The notes under the pieces: generated by a model
Told to the model about the DNA's origin: nothing
The model's database searches: none
Seen by the model: only the letters and a program-made list of their open reading frames with translations
Translations under genes and position numbers: made by a program
Shown here: piece after piece, positions 7,274 through 15,306 of the stretch
How the letters are laid out: each line of letters opens with the position of its first letter
How positions within the stretch are numbered: position 1 is the first letter of the stretch
Assembly (NCBI GenBank): GCA_018333725.1
Contig: JAGXSM010000127.1
Span: forward strand, 1-37,394
DNA: 37,394 nt
Reading direction: 5' to 3'
Source of the DNA: Melioribacter sp.
GTDB lineage: Bacteria > Bacteroidota > Ignavibacteria > Ignavibacteriales > Melioribacteraceae

Positions 7274-8254
7274 TTACTTTCCGGGAGTCCACTTTACAAC
7301 TGAGTTATAGATCGGTTTAAGTGAATGTAAGTAATCGTATATTGCTCCGAGGTCCTCGTCGGTCATTCCTGCATACATAGTCCACGGCATTGCAGTGTTA
7401 TAGTCGTTCATATTTACAGATGGAATTTGATGGCCGTCGGGATCCATAGATTTGAATCTTGCAATGAATTGTTCCTTTGTCCAGCTACCAAGCCCTGTGT
7501 TCTTTTCGGGTGTTAGATTTGCGCTTTGCACAACTCCGCCCGGGAAATTGAATTCAGCACCGCCGGCAAAAGCTTTTTCAATTATATATTCACCCTGGAC
7601 TGATGGAGTATGACAATCGAAACATCCGGCTAAGTTAGTTACGTATTCGCCATATTTAACCGGATTGTTCTTATCCGGCTCAGGTGATGGATGAAACGAT
7701 TGTGGCGGAAGAGTCTTCACAATAAAGTTAAGTGGAAAATTTAAACTTCCCTCAGGCACTTTATTTTCTATCGGTTTAAGTGATCTTAAATATGCAACAA
7801 TTGAATAAAGATCCTCTGCTGTCATCTTGTTATAATTCAAATACGGCATTAAAGGAAAGAATGCATTCCCGACTTTATTAACTCCGCAAGTAATTGCTCT
7901 CATTATTTCACCATCCGTCCAGCTGCTTAAGGATGCGGGAGTAATATTTTTTGCGTAAAGAGTTCCAGGAAAACCGATCTCTTCGCTGAACTTATCCCCA
8001 CCCTTGCCCCATGTATCTGCAACCGGAGGGCCGGAAAACTTTGACCAATCGCGTGTTGAATGGCAATCCATACAAACAGCAACATGCTTTGCGAGGTATT
8101 CACCTCTTGCGATTCTCGCCGGGGTAATTTCAACTTTTTCATTTGACGGCGGATCAACTTTGGGATATGATGAATTAAAATAAATAAGGAAAGCAACAAC
8201 TAATACTGCAACTCCCCCGAAAATATATGCAAGTATTTTGAAGAACTTCTTCAT
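7274..8254 (-). CDS. Membrane-anchored dihaem cytochrome c
   Basis: This 326-residue protein has an uncleaved N-terminal membrane helix (about residues 5-27) followed by two cytochrome c domains. Haem-binding motifs are CMDCH (61-65) and CFDCH (211-215). Likely distal Met ligands are in 'LMPYLNY' (Met136) and 'AMPW' (Met289). Each domain carries the 'NITP/NLTP...W(T)xxE...' pattern seen in cytochrome subunits of membrane-bound dehydrogenases, and ends with 'AYLRSLKPI' / 'DYLHSLKPI'. It would act at the periplasmic face, passing electrons to the respiratory chain. No dehydrogenase subunit lies beside it, so its donor is unknown. AAAGG about 8 nt before the ATG supports the start. Confidence 0.92.
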   Translation of the reverse strand: MKKFFKILAYIFGGVAVLVVAFLIYFNSSYPKVDPPSNEKVEITPARIARGEYLAKHVAVCMDCHSTRDWSKFSGPPVADTWGKGGDKFSEEIGFPGTLYAKNITPASLSSWTDGEIMRAITCGVNKVGNAFFPLMPYLNYNKMTAEDLYSIVAYLRSLKPIENKVPEGSLNFPLNFIVKTLPPQSFHPSPEPDKNNPVKYGEYVTNLAGCFDCHTPSVQGEYIIEKAFAGGAEFNFPGGVVQSANLTPEKNTGLGSWTKEQFIARFKSMDPDGHQIPSVNMNDYNTAMPWTMYAGMTDEDLGAIYDYLHSLKPIYNSVVKWTPGK

Positions 8255-8369
8255 TAAAAGACCTTTCTTTAATTGTGACGTTTTAAATTAATTAAAAAGG
8301 ACAAATAATCCACAAATAATATAGTGGTATGACGCACATAAATAACAAAAGGTTGTAGATTGGAAAAAA

Positions 8370-9233
8370 TTAATTTTCGTGGCGGTGTTTATGTAGTTCG
8401 TACGAAATGTAGAGGTTCTGAAAGAGGACGTAGAACACCGGACCAATTGCAGAGATTGGGTTCATATATGTTAGGGAAAGCCAGATTGTAAACGCATTAT
8501 TTTTCTGTCCTAGGGACTGACTTGCTTCGTGATGATAATTCTTTCCGCCGATAATCCAGCCGAGTCCGAAAAAGAAAATACATAAAAGTGCTGATGAAGC
8601 TGCAATCAGAAAGATTATTCCAAGGTTGTTTGAAAATTCAGACTGTACATAATTCGATGCATCGGAGGTTGCTATATAAATGTTTATGATTAATATGTAG
8701 AAAGAAACATCCTTCCAGTTAACAAGCCACGTCCAGATTTTTTTTGATAGTACTTTCAGTAATTGAGCAGATATAAACGGGATCGAAAAGGTAATCAGTA
8801 TCGGAAACAGAACATCGGTTATTGAAATATCTGCCTGGCTCTGTACAACCACAGGAAGCATAAAGGGAATTAATGATGCTATTACAAAATTGTTAAGCAG
8901 AAGAGAGAATGCAACGAACTCTACTTTTTTTCTTTTAAGACTTGTTATAACCGGAGCGGCAATTGCTGTGGGTGCAATTGCAGTTATAAAAGCTGTTTGC
9001 GCAAGTTCTGGGCTGAATGGATTTATCAGAATAAAAATTAATGATGCGGATATTATTATTGTAAATAGTATTACAAAATGTTTTTTCGTAATAATTTCTT
9101 TGTTCACCTTTACATCAAGAAAGGAAAAGAAAAGCATTACCATAAGAAAATATCGGATTAAGAATGTGTATTCGTGTCCGTACGGAAATAAAATGCCGAT
9201 TGTTATTGTAAGAAGTAATAGAATTGTTTTCAT
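8370..9233 (-). CDS. Bile acid:sodium symporter (BASS)-like membrane protein
   Basis: This 287-residue protein has about nine hydrophobic segments. The middle 'ITAIAPTAIAAPVITSLKRKK' and C-terminal 'SLGQKNNAFTIWLSLTYMNPISAIGPVFYVLFQNLY' resemble the two crossover-helix regions of the BASS/ACR3 superfamily (COG0385-like), where a polar 'G-x-x-N' stretch shapes the sodium and substrate site. The His-rich end (HKHRHEN) is local and probably cytoplasmic or periplasmic tail. Substrate is unknown: organic anions, pantoate or arsenite are carried by different members. The ATG at 9233 lacks a strong ribosome-binding site. Its neighbours are other solo envelope genes, which gives no pathway clue. Confidence 0.75.
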   Translation of the reverse strand: MKTILLLLTITIGILFPYGHEYTFLIRYFLMVMLFFSFLDVKVNKEIITKKHFVILFTIIISASLIFILINPFSPELAQTAFITAIAPTAIAAPVITSLKRKKVEFVAFSLLLNNFVIASLIPFMLPVVVQSQADISITDVLFPILITFSIPFISAQLLKVLSKKIWTWLVNWKDVSFYILIINIYIATSDASNYVQSEFSNNLGIIFLIAASSALLCIFFFGLGWIIGGKNYHHEASQSLGQKNNAFTIWLSLTYMNPISAIGPVFYVLFQNLYISYELHKHRHEN

Positions 9234-9309
9234 TAAGCCGAAAAATTGTTAGGCAAACTTAAGAAATGAAGTAATTAGAGAGCAATTATTAAATACTATT
9301 CAGAAAGCA

Positions 9310-9381
9310 GATCACGATCACGTTTAAGTTCGTGACCATGATCTTAATCTTGCTCATGCTCTTGATCCCGACGCTGCTCAG
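9310..9381. repeat. Degenerate hexamer tandem repeat, 12 units
   Basis: In register on the plus strand the segment reads GATCAC GATCAC GTTTAA GTTCGT GACCAT GATCTT AATCTT GCTCAT GCTCTT GATCCC GACGCT GCTCAG. Ten of the twelve units have T at position 3 and nine have C at position 4; eleven start with G. It fills the 3' region of the lipoprotein gene and overlaps its TGA stop (9378-9380). This looks like an old, diverged simple repeat. Confidence 0.6.
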
Positions 9382-10106
9382 TCAACCATAACCTGTTTAT
9401 AGTAAAATTCAAAATCTGTATTATTAACAGGAACAATGAGCCGCATATATTTTATTTCAGGGTTGAACGGTATAAAAACCAATCCGCCAACGCGCTCGTC
9501 TTTTTTTAGTTCAGTATAATTAAGCACCTCATTTTTCCAGAATTCTCTTTGCGATTCTAGACTTTTTATCGACTCGTCGTAATCAATCTCTTCCCTAACC
9601 TGATTATCCGCCCAGAGAACAACATCGTGAACAACCTTATGACCATCTCGCCGTGTATCTTTATCCGAAAGAGTTCCTATTATACTCAGCAAAGTAAATG
9701 CAGCATTCAATCCAGTTGTAACCGAATGCATTGTTTTCCTGCCCTCTTTTTCTTTACTAATTCTGGCAATTTCACTTTTCGGATCAGCAGCCCACATTGG
9801 ACCGAACCGTTTATCAATACTTCTCAAGTCTTTTTTAACCGCCTCTGCCAAAATGTTTCCCGGATTAATTGTTAGTAATTCATCCGAATGGTTTTCAATT
9901 TCTACATAATAGACAAAATCATTTTCGGATTGACCGTCAAATTCTACCGAAACAACGGCTTCATCATTTTCCTTTGTTACAATTTCCCTACCGTTATAAA
10001 TTTCTTTTTCATCAAGCGGATTGGCTTTGAAGAGTGTCTGTGTTGAACATGCAGAAAATAAAACGACGGTTAAAATAAAAACAGCTAATAGAAGTAATTT
10101 TTTCAT
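9378..10106 (-). CDS. Lipoprotein of unknown function
   Basis: The track's start at 10196 adds 30 residues with no signal; ATG 10106 is preceded by TAAGGGGG about 7 nt away and gives a typical lipoprotein N-terminus (MKKLLLLAVFILTVVLFSAC, Cys at residue 20). The mature 222 residues are charged and soluble. A beta-rich segment ('VVSVEFDGQSENDFVYYVEIENHS') precedes a helix-rich middle, with a short hydrophobic stretch 'TGLNAAFTLLSIIGTL' that could be a buried helix. The C-terminus ('IPFNPEIKYMRLIVPVNNTDFEFYYKQV') is again beta-like. I do not recognise a named family. Its stop codon lies within a hexamer repeat. It is followed by a BASS-like gene 144 nt downstream, probably a separate transcript. 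Confidence 0.7.
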   Translation of the reverse strand: MKKLLLLAVFILTVVLFSACSTQTLFKANPLDEKEIYNGREIVTKENDEAVVSVEFDGQSENDFVYYVEIENHSDELLTINPGNILAEAVKKDLRSIDKRFGPMWAADPKSEIARISKEKEGRKTMHSVTTGLNAAFTLLSIIGTLSDKDTRRDGHKVVHDVVLWADNQVREEIDYDESIKSLESQREFWKNEVLNYTELKKDERVGGLVFIPFNPEIKYMRLIVPVNNTDFEFYYKQVMVD

Positions 10107-10479
10107 GGTTATCCCCCTTAATTTTATATTTCCTTTATAGTCAATCGAAATGCCAGAATCGGGATTGGTTTTTATACCGTAAATGTGGTTTTTCAAACCC
10201 TATTTTTAATAGTGTATACAAAAGTGATTGGAATGTCCTCGGATTTGAACAGAGGATATTCATTTTGCTGAAGACGTATTACATTGTAGTTGTTTCGAAC
10301 TTCGGTTTTCACTGACGATTACTCCCGTTTAAGAAAGAAACTGTTTCAAAAGTAAATCTAATAAGCAATGGCACACAGATTTAACTGATCCAGCGGATAT
10401 TAATTGATTATTTTGTGTTCAAGAAATTTTGTTAAAAGAACAACCTGGTTTTAAAAACATCATTAACAATTAGTTCTAT
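10107..10479. other. Intergenic region with a degenerate copy of an ATCTG-type repeat
   Basis: No coding ORF or RNA gene is evident. At 10372-10410 the sequence GCACACAGATTTAACTGATC and its continuation CAGCGGATATTAATT resemble the reverse complement of the repeat at 37236-37280, sharing GCAC-R-CAGATT and a CTGAT block. The part next to 10106 should contain the promoter of the leftward lipoprotein gene. Confidence 0.4.
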
Positions 10480-11100
10480 CTAAATCTTGTAATTGAATCC
10501 AACATTAAAGAGTGAAAACGTCCCCCTCTTTGAAAAGAAACCGTTGTAATTTTTATTTATATACGTATTTAATTTATAAGCGAACACTATACTCAATCCA
10601 CCGCTCATAGTATGAATAATACCCGCACCCAAACCAACTCCGAATAAGTGTTCAAAGTTAACTTTTAACGAACCGTAATCCGGATAGAATCCAACTTGAT
10701 TACCCGTGTTCGAAGCTCTGAAATATTTATAAGAATTATAAGTCAAATAAAGATAACCCACCTCAATTTCTAAAAATGGTTCGAACCAACTTGTCTGCTT
10801 GAAATATTTACGGACACCTGAAAATACCGAAACCAAATCATGCGAATCTTCAACGGGACATTTGTAATAAATTTGATTGTACTCAATAGTAATGTTATAG
10901 AGGTCCCATGCAGCATAACCAAAGTATCCGTATAGTTCTAAGCCCTCGTCAATTTTATGATTGTACTGAACAGAAGTATTTAATCCAAGAGAAGACATTC
11001 TCTTAGAAATAAATCCGCCGTTAATCTGAAGCGAACTGCTGCTTTGTGAAAACAAAACTTGTGAAAACAGAAAAACAATTATTAATGATAAACGATACAT
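10480..11100 (-). CDS. Predicted outer-membrane beta-barrel protein
   Basis: This 206-residue protein has a signal peptide (MYRLSLIIVFLFSQVLFSQ) and then repeated amphipathic strands rich in Tyr, Phe and Gly ('LELYGYFGYAAWDLYN', 'FEPFLEIEVGYLYLTYNSY', 'GLSIVFAYKLNTYINK'), ending in 'FNVGFNYKI', as expected for a small barrel of eight or so strands. No plug domain or catalytic motif is visible. GGAG lies 6 nt before the ATG. It sits 84 nt downstream of the TlpA-like gene in the same direction and could be co-transcribed with it. The exact family is not recognised. Confidence 0.7.
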   Translation of the reverse strand: MYRLSLIIVFLFSQVLFSQSSSSLQINGGFISKRMSSLGLNTSVQYNHKIDEGLELYGYFGYAAWDLYNITIEYNQIYYKCPVEDSHDLVSVFSGVRKYFKQTSWFEPFLEIEVGYLYLTYNSYKYFRASNTGNQVGFYPDYGSLKVNFEHLFGVGLGAGIIHTMSGGLSIVFAYKLNTYINKNYNGFFSKRGTFSLFNVGFNYKI

Positions 11101-11184
11101 ATTAACTCCATGTTGTTGAAAATGTTCTGTATCATTTTTTCATTTAACCCCCGTAATATTTTGATGAATATTTTATTTGCTGTT

Positions 11185-12831
11185 TTATGGAAAATATTTC
11201 TTGAGTGTATTTTCCAGACTACTTCCTCTAAGATTCATTTCCGTTTCTAAAATTTTACCTTCTGCGCTAATAAGCAATGGTTTTGGAATTCCGATTACCT
11301 CAAATTTTTCTGCAACTTTTCTACCTTCCGGGTTGCCGATAAAACTGTTTAACCACGGCATCTTCCACTGACCGTTTCTGAATTTAATAACATCATTTGT
11401 TTCTGCATCTAGAGAAAGACTTAGAATTTCAAATCCTTTGTCCTTAAAATTTTTATAAGCATTATGAAGGTTTTCCATTTCGCCAACACACGGACCGCAC
11501 CATGTAGCCCAAAAATCAATTAAATAGATTTTACCAAGCATACTTTTCTTGGAATATTTTACTTCGTTATTATCAATTGAAGCTACTTCAAAGTCAGGAA
11601 TTTCTGCACCAATCTGAATTTTCGATTCAATGGGATATCTTTTAAGCATATCCTGTGCTTCTTTTAAATCCGGATATTCGTTTTTTATCCTGGCATGAAG
11701 TTTTTTAAGCTCTTCTGTAATATTATTAAACTTGGCGTTTCCTAATTTTTGATTGTAGACAGAAAGACGGATTGCATAACTCTTGGAATTTTTAAGAAAA
11801 TCTTCCTGTATTTTTTCCCATTTATGCCGCGGAATAAGTGAATAATATGCAGAAAAAGCCGATGGCATTAAATCCCAGGCAATATTATCTACAGGAACCG
11901 ATGAGTAAAAATTTTCTGCTTTTTCAAAATCATAATCCTTTACTCGATAATTCACAAATGAAACATAAATGAGTTTTAAATAATTTTTTGCTTCTTCATT
12001 CTGTTCAGACTCAATTTTTCCCAATAAATCTGTCAAATAATTTCCTGCATCGTAGCTAAATGTTTCTATATTATTCTTAGCGTTTACATGTTCCATAAGT
12101 TTTGTAGATGCATCGTTAATTGTTTTTAATGCCGCCTCGTTATACTGAAAAAATTTTTTCTCAAAATTGGCATTAACAAATTCAATATTATACGATTTAT
12201 CACTCATTAGTAATTTGGATGGATCAAAAACTATTTTAGCAACCCCGTTTTTAACTTCCATAATGGAACGGTAGTCGCCCGATGAATCTGGTTCGAACCG
12301 AATTGATTCCGGCGCGTTTATGGTTCTATTGTTGGCAGTAATTCTGCAAAGCTGGTACTTAATCTCTTTTAGATCTGTTTTTGTTTCAAATACATAAGTA
12401 CCGTTATCAAGTTTTGTCATTCTTTCTGGAGAAGAAATATTGAAACCGTTGAAACTACCGGCTACGCCTACATCATCAAAAGTATCTTTGTATTTGTAAG
12501 GTGATAGTTGCACATCAATTGTAATCTCCTTGTCTTTTGTATTAAAGACAGGAACTTGAATTGCACTATGGCTCGGAATGCTAAAAAGCAGGTAAGAAAC
12601 TCCCGGCTTTGTTAGTGTGACTGAATAATTTCCTTTGTTATCTGTGCTAACAAAATTTTTCCCGTTAGCTCCCGGAGTTTCAACTATACCGACCAAGGCA
12701 TCTTTTGAAGGATTGCCGTTTACATCTAATAGCTTTCCTTTAACTTTTGTTGTTTGAGCAGATAAATTTGAAATGAGTAAAAACGCTAATGTTATTTGGC
12801 AAATAAATTTGCATAACAGATTGGTTTTCAT
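11185..12831 (-). CDS. Multidomain TlpA-family thioredoxin-fold protein
   Basis: This 548-residue secreted protein has a signal peptide (cleavage near 'NLSAQ'), then a carboxypeptidase-regulatory-like beta domain (about 28-110, 'VKGKLLDVNGNPSKDALVGI'), a segment resembling the glycogen-binding/E-set fold ('DVGVAGSFNGFN'), a long helical middle, and a C-terminal TlpA/ResA domain. The redox site is WCGPC (444-448), with 'GIPKPLLI' supplying the cis-Pro loop. Bacteroidota relatives reduce disulfides in periplasmic proteins or assist cytochrome c maturation, but targets here are unknown. GAGGGG before the ATG gives a strong start. Two palindromes in its upstream region may be operators. It lies downstream of the DUF5916 pair in the same direction. 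Confidence 0.88.
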   Translation of the reverse strand: MKTNLLCKFICQITLAFLLISNLSAQTTKVKGKLLDVNGNPSKDALVGIVETPGANGKNFVSTDNKGNYSVTLTKPGVSYLLFSIPSHSAIQVPVFNTKDKEITIDVQLSPYKYKDTFDDVGVAGSFNGFNISSPERMTKLDNGTYVFETKTDLKEIKYQLCRITANNRTINAPESIRFEPDSSGDYRSIMEVKNGVAKIVFDPSKLLMSDKSYNIEFVNANFEKKFFQYNEAALKTINDASTKLMEHVNAKNNIETFSYDAGNYLTDLLGKIESEQNEEAKNYLKLIYVSFVNYRVKDYDFEKAENFYSSVPVDNIAWDLMPSAFSAYYSLIPRHKWEKIQEDFLKNSKSYAIRLSVYNQKLGNAKFNNITEELKKLHARIKNEYPDLKEAQDMLKRYPIESKIQIGAEIPDFEVASIDNNEVKYSKKSMLGKIYLIDFWATWCGPCVGEMENLHNAYKNFKDKGFEILSLSLDAETNDVIKFRNGQWKMPWLNSFIGNPEGRKVAEKFEVIGIPKPLLISAEGKILETEMNLRGSSLENTLKKYFP

Positions 12832-12855
12832 TTTCCCCTCTTATGATGTTTATTG

Positions 12856-12871
12856 AAAACGATTTCGTTTT
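12856..12871 (-). promoter_or_regulatory. Inverted repeat just upstream of the TlpA-like gene
   Basis: AAAACGA and TCGTTTT form a perfect 7-bp inverted repeat with a 2-nt centre, 25 nt before the start codon and between it and the palindrome at 12933. The CG-containing symmetric form recalls LacI-type operators, but this is only a resemblance. Confidence 0.3.
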
Positions 12872-12932
12872 TTAGTTTGTAGAACAGCTTTTATTTTCCG
12901 GCAATCAAATCAAAGTGAAACCGCGGTAAGAA

Positions 12933-12949
12933 TTAAACCAATGGTTTAA
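12933..12949 (-). promoter_or_regulatory. 17-bp perfect palindrome, candidate operator
   Basis: TTAAACCA-A-TGGTTTAA has 8-bp arms with no mismatch around a single central base. It lies about 100 nt upstream of the TlpA-like start, the position expected for a repressor or activator site. No regulator gene is adjacent, so the cognate protein cannot be named. Confidence 0.4.
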
Positions 12950-13054
12950 CTCATATCGTAGAAGGGCATTTGTAACTTAAGATTTGAAATTGAAATTAGC
13001 AAGCGAAAAAACAAATTGTTAATAACTTTTCAATAATTGAACAATTTTACATTT

Positions 13055-15205
13055 TTATATCACCATCAGCCACACAAATTTTGCAAGTATGGTAATCTCT
13101 TTAGAACGAATTTTATCCCGAGTTGAAAACAACTGATTAATTACAATGTAAAGGTCGCTTCCAATTTTCGGTTTCCAGTTGAAACGGTAATTTACATTCA
13201 TTTCATTTTGTTCGTTATTCCATTGAGCAAAAAGAGAAGAATTAAGATGTTTCGAAAAAGTATAAGCAATCCTTCCACCAACTTCGCTTGTGTTTAAGGT
13301 GTTATCATTTATTGTAATATGGTTGTAAGTAAAATCTCCGCTCAGCGACAAATTTTTGTTTACAGTAAATGTTATTCTTCCTTCCAATTCGGATCTTTTT
13401 CCGTTATAGTATCCGCCGGTTATAAAATTTACCTCTCCGTAAATATTTCTCATAGGCGAGGAATCGAAACCGATTCCATAAGTTGTATACCAGTAACTTC
13501 CGGCTTTTACTTTGGTAGTATCAAAAATTTCAAAATCCTCATCGGGTTTGTCGAATGTTCTGTGAATACCGATTCCAATTTCGTCACCCGAATCAAATTC
13601 GATTCCTAATGGACTTACTGCAAACTCTGCCGATTGAAGCACCCCGTTACCACTATAGGTCATTGAGCTTTCTAACGGTTCGAACTGGAGTTTTTTAATT
13701 CCGCCACTGTTAATTCTTGGAGAAACATCCAGATTATAAACCAACCGCTGATAACCGCGCCTTGATACAAATCCGATTTCCGGATCAAAAACTGATTGAA
13801 TAAAACTGTATCCAAGGTATGTATCTATTAAATCATTTGGATAATCGATAAAAAAGTTTCCAGCCCAGGAATTTTTCTTACTGTTTTGTAAATCTGACTT
13901 AGCTGCGGATGCATGTATTATTAAGTTCTTATCACCCATAAAATCATTAAAGGAAAAATGAAAATCTCCGCCTAATGAAGTTTGAGTTTGTCGACTCGTA
14001 AATTTATTTGTAATCATAAACCCAGCATAAGAAGAATTTAACAAATCATATTTTGCTCTTACTGTTCCATAATTTGTAGAGGGTTCGCTTCCCTTTTCAG
14101 CGGTTTGCATATCAATAAAACCCAATTCAAAATCGCCGATTCTTCCTACAAGTTTAGCTCCGCCTATGATTGGAATTTCCTGGTTACGGCTGATTCCAAT
14201 TTTTCTGCTGTAAAATAAATTGTTGTTTCCTCCTAAATTAAAGTCAAAGGTTTTTCTTCCTTCAAGAAAAAATTCTCGTTTCTCAGGAAAAAATAATGGA
14301 AAACGTGTTAAGTTTATTCGAGCTCTATCGGATTCAACCTGTGCAAAATCTGTATTAAATGTTACATCAAGAGAAAGAGTTTCTGTTATTCCATATTTAA
14401 TATCCAGACCCGGTTCGGCAAGATATTTTTTATTTCCATTTACAAACTGAGCACCGGTCGAAATGTATGGCATAAGATAGACCGGGTTTCCCCTTTTAAT
14501 GTTTTCGAATCCGGTTAGATCTCCCGCATACGAAATTTTGAGCAAGCCAAGATTTCTACCAACGGAGGTCCATAGAATTTCTTCATTCTTTCTACGGATT
14601 GCCCTAAGGATATTAAAACCCCATGTTTGAATTTGCTTATCGTAGAACTTGAAAGTTGAAAATGGGAAGCGGAATTCTGCACTCCATCCGTTTTCGAGAA
14701 TAGCGCATTCAACCTCCCAAACACCGTCCCAGTCTTCATTGAAGTCTTTCATTTCAAATCCGGTAAGAAGAGCATCGTTTTGGGCACCCAGAGGATTTGT
14801 ACCAAACCAGTAGGCAGATCGGTCGTCATTAAAAGTATCAAAAATTATTTTGATATTATCATCGGCACTTATAAATCCGTCCCATTTCATTTCGCGCGCA
14901 ATAATTTTATCCGGCTCGTCATCGTAGCACATAACACCTATATATAGATTCTCGTTATCATAAATAATTCTAAATTCGGTTTTTAATGATGGAGTGTTGC
15001 CGGGGACAGGTTCCTGTTGTAAAAAATCGTTTATTGGAATCCCCTTCTTCCAAACAGAATCATTAAGTAATCCATCGATAACGGGTGCTTCGTTTACTTT
15101 AACGGTAGTTGTTGATTTGGATTGTGCGCTTACTAAATTGAGTAATAAAATAAGATTAAGTGATAACGCAAACAGAATTGAGAAATTAAAGCGGGAATAT
15201 TTCAT
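13055..15205 (-). CDS. DUF5916 outer-membrane protein with N-terminal CBM9-like domain (copy 1)
   Basis: This 716-residue secreted protein has a signal peptide (ends 'LVSAQ') and a CBM9-like beta-sandwich at about 33-215 ('APVIDGLLNDSVWKKG', 'YDNENLYIGVMCYDDEP', 'ENGWSAEFRFPFSTFKF'). The rest is the DUF5916 region, whose signature 'QVESDRARINLTRFPLFFPEKREFF' is clear. The C-terminal 400 residues alternate short strands as in an outer-membrane barrel and end in a hydrophobic residue (WLMVI). The role is unknown; a barrel with a sugar-binding-like periplasmic or surface domain suggests binding or uptake of glycans, but this is inference. GGA 6 nt before the ATG is a weak ribosome-binding site. 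A paralogue lies immediately upstream. Confidence 0.85.
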   Translation of the reverse strand: MKYSRFNFSILFALSLNLILLLNLVSAQSKSTTTVKVNEAPVIDGLLNDSVWKKGIPINDFLQQEPVPGNTPSLKTEFRIIYDNENLYIGVMCYDDEPDKIIAREMKWDGFISADDNIKIIFDTFNDDRSAYWFGTNPLGAQNDALLTGFEMKDFNEDWDGVWEVECAILENGWSAEFRFPFSTFKFYDKQIQTWGFNILRAIRRKNEEILWTSVGRNLGLLKISYAGDLTGFENIKRGNPVYLMPYISTGAQFVNGNKKYLAEPGLDIKYGITETLSLDVTFNTDFAQVESDRARINLTRFPLFFPEKREFFLEGRKTFDFNLGGNNNLFYSRKIGISRNQEIPIIGGAKLVGRIGDFELGFIDMQTAEKGSEPSTNYGTVRAKYDLLNSSYAGFMITNKFTSRQTQTSLGGDFHFSFNDFMGDKNLIIHASAAKSDLQNSKKNSWAGNFFIDYPNDLIDTYLGYSFIQSVFDPEIGFVSRRGYQRLVYNLDVSPRINSGGIKKLQFEPLESSMTYSGNGVLQSAEFAVSPLGIEFDSGDEIGIGIHRTFDKPDEDFEIFDTTKVKAGSYWYTTYGIGFDSSPMRNIYGEVNFITGGYYNGKRSELEGRITFTVNKNLSLSGDFTYNHITINDNTLNTSEVGGRIAYTFSKHLNSSLFAQWNNEQNEMNVNYRFNWKPKIGSDLYIVINQLFSTRDKIRSKEITILAKFVWLMVI

Positions 15206-15306
15206 ATTGTTCCATACAAGAAAATTTTTGTTCGAAACATATAAAAGCGTAATTGATTAAAAAAGAATTTTGTCGCTGGAGTTGTATTTTTTATTGATGG
15301 GAATTA

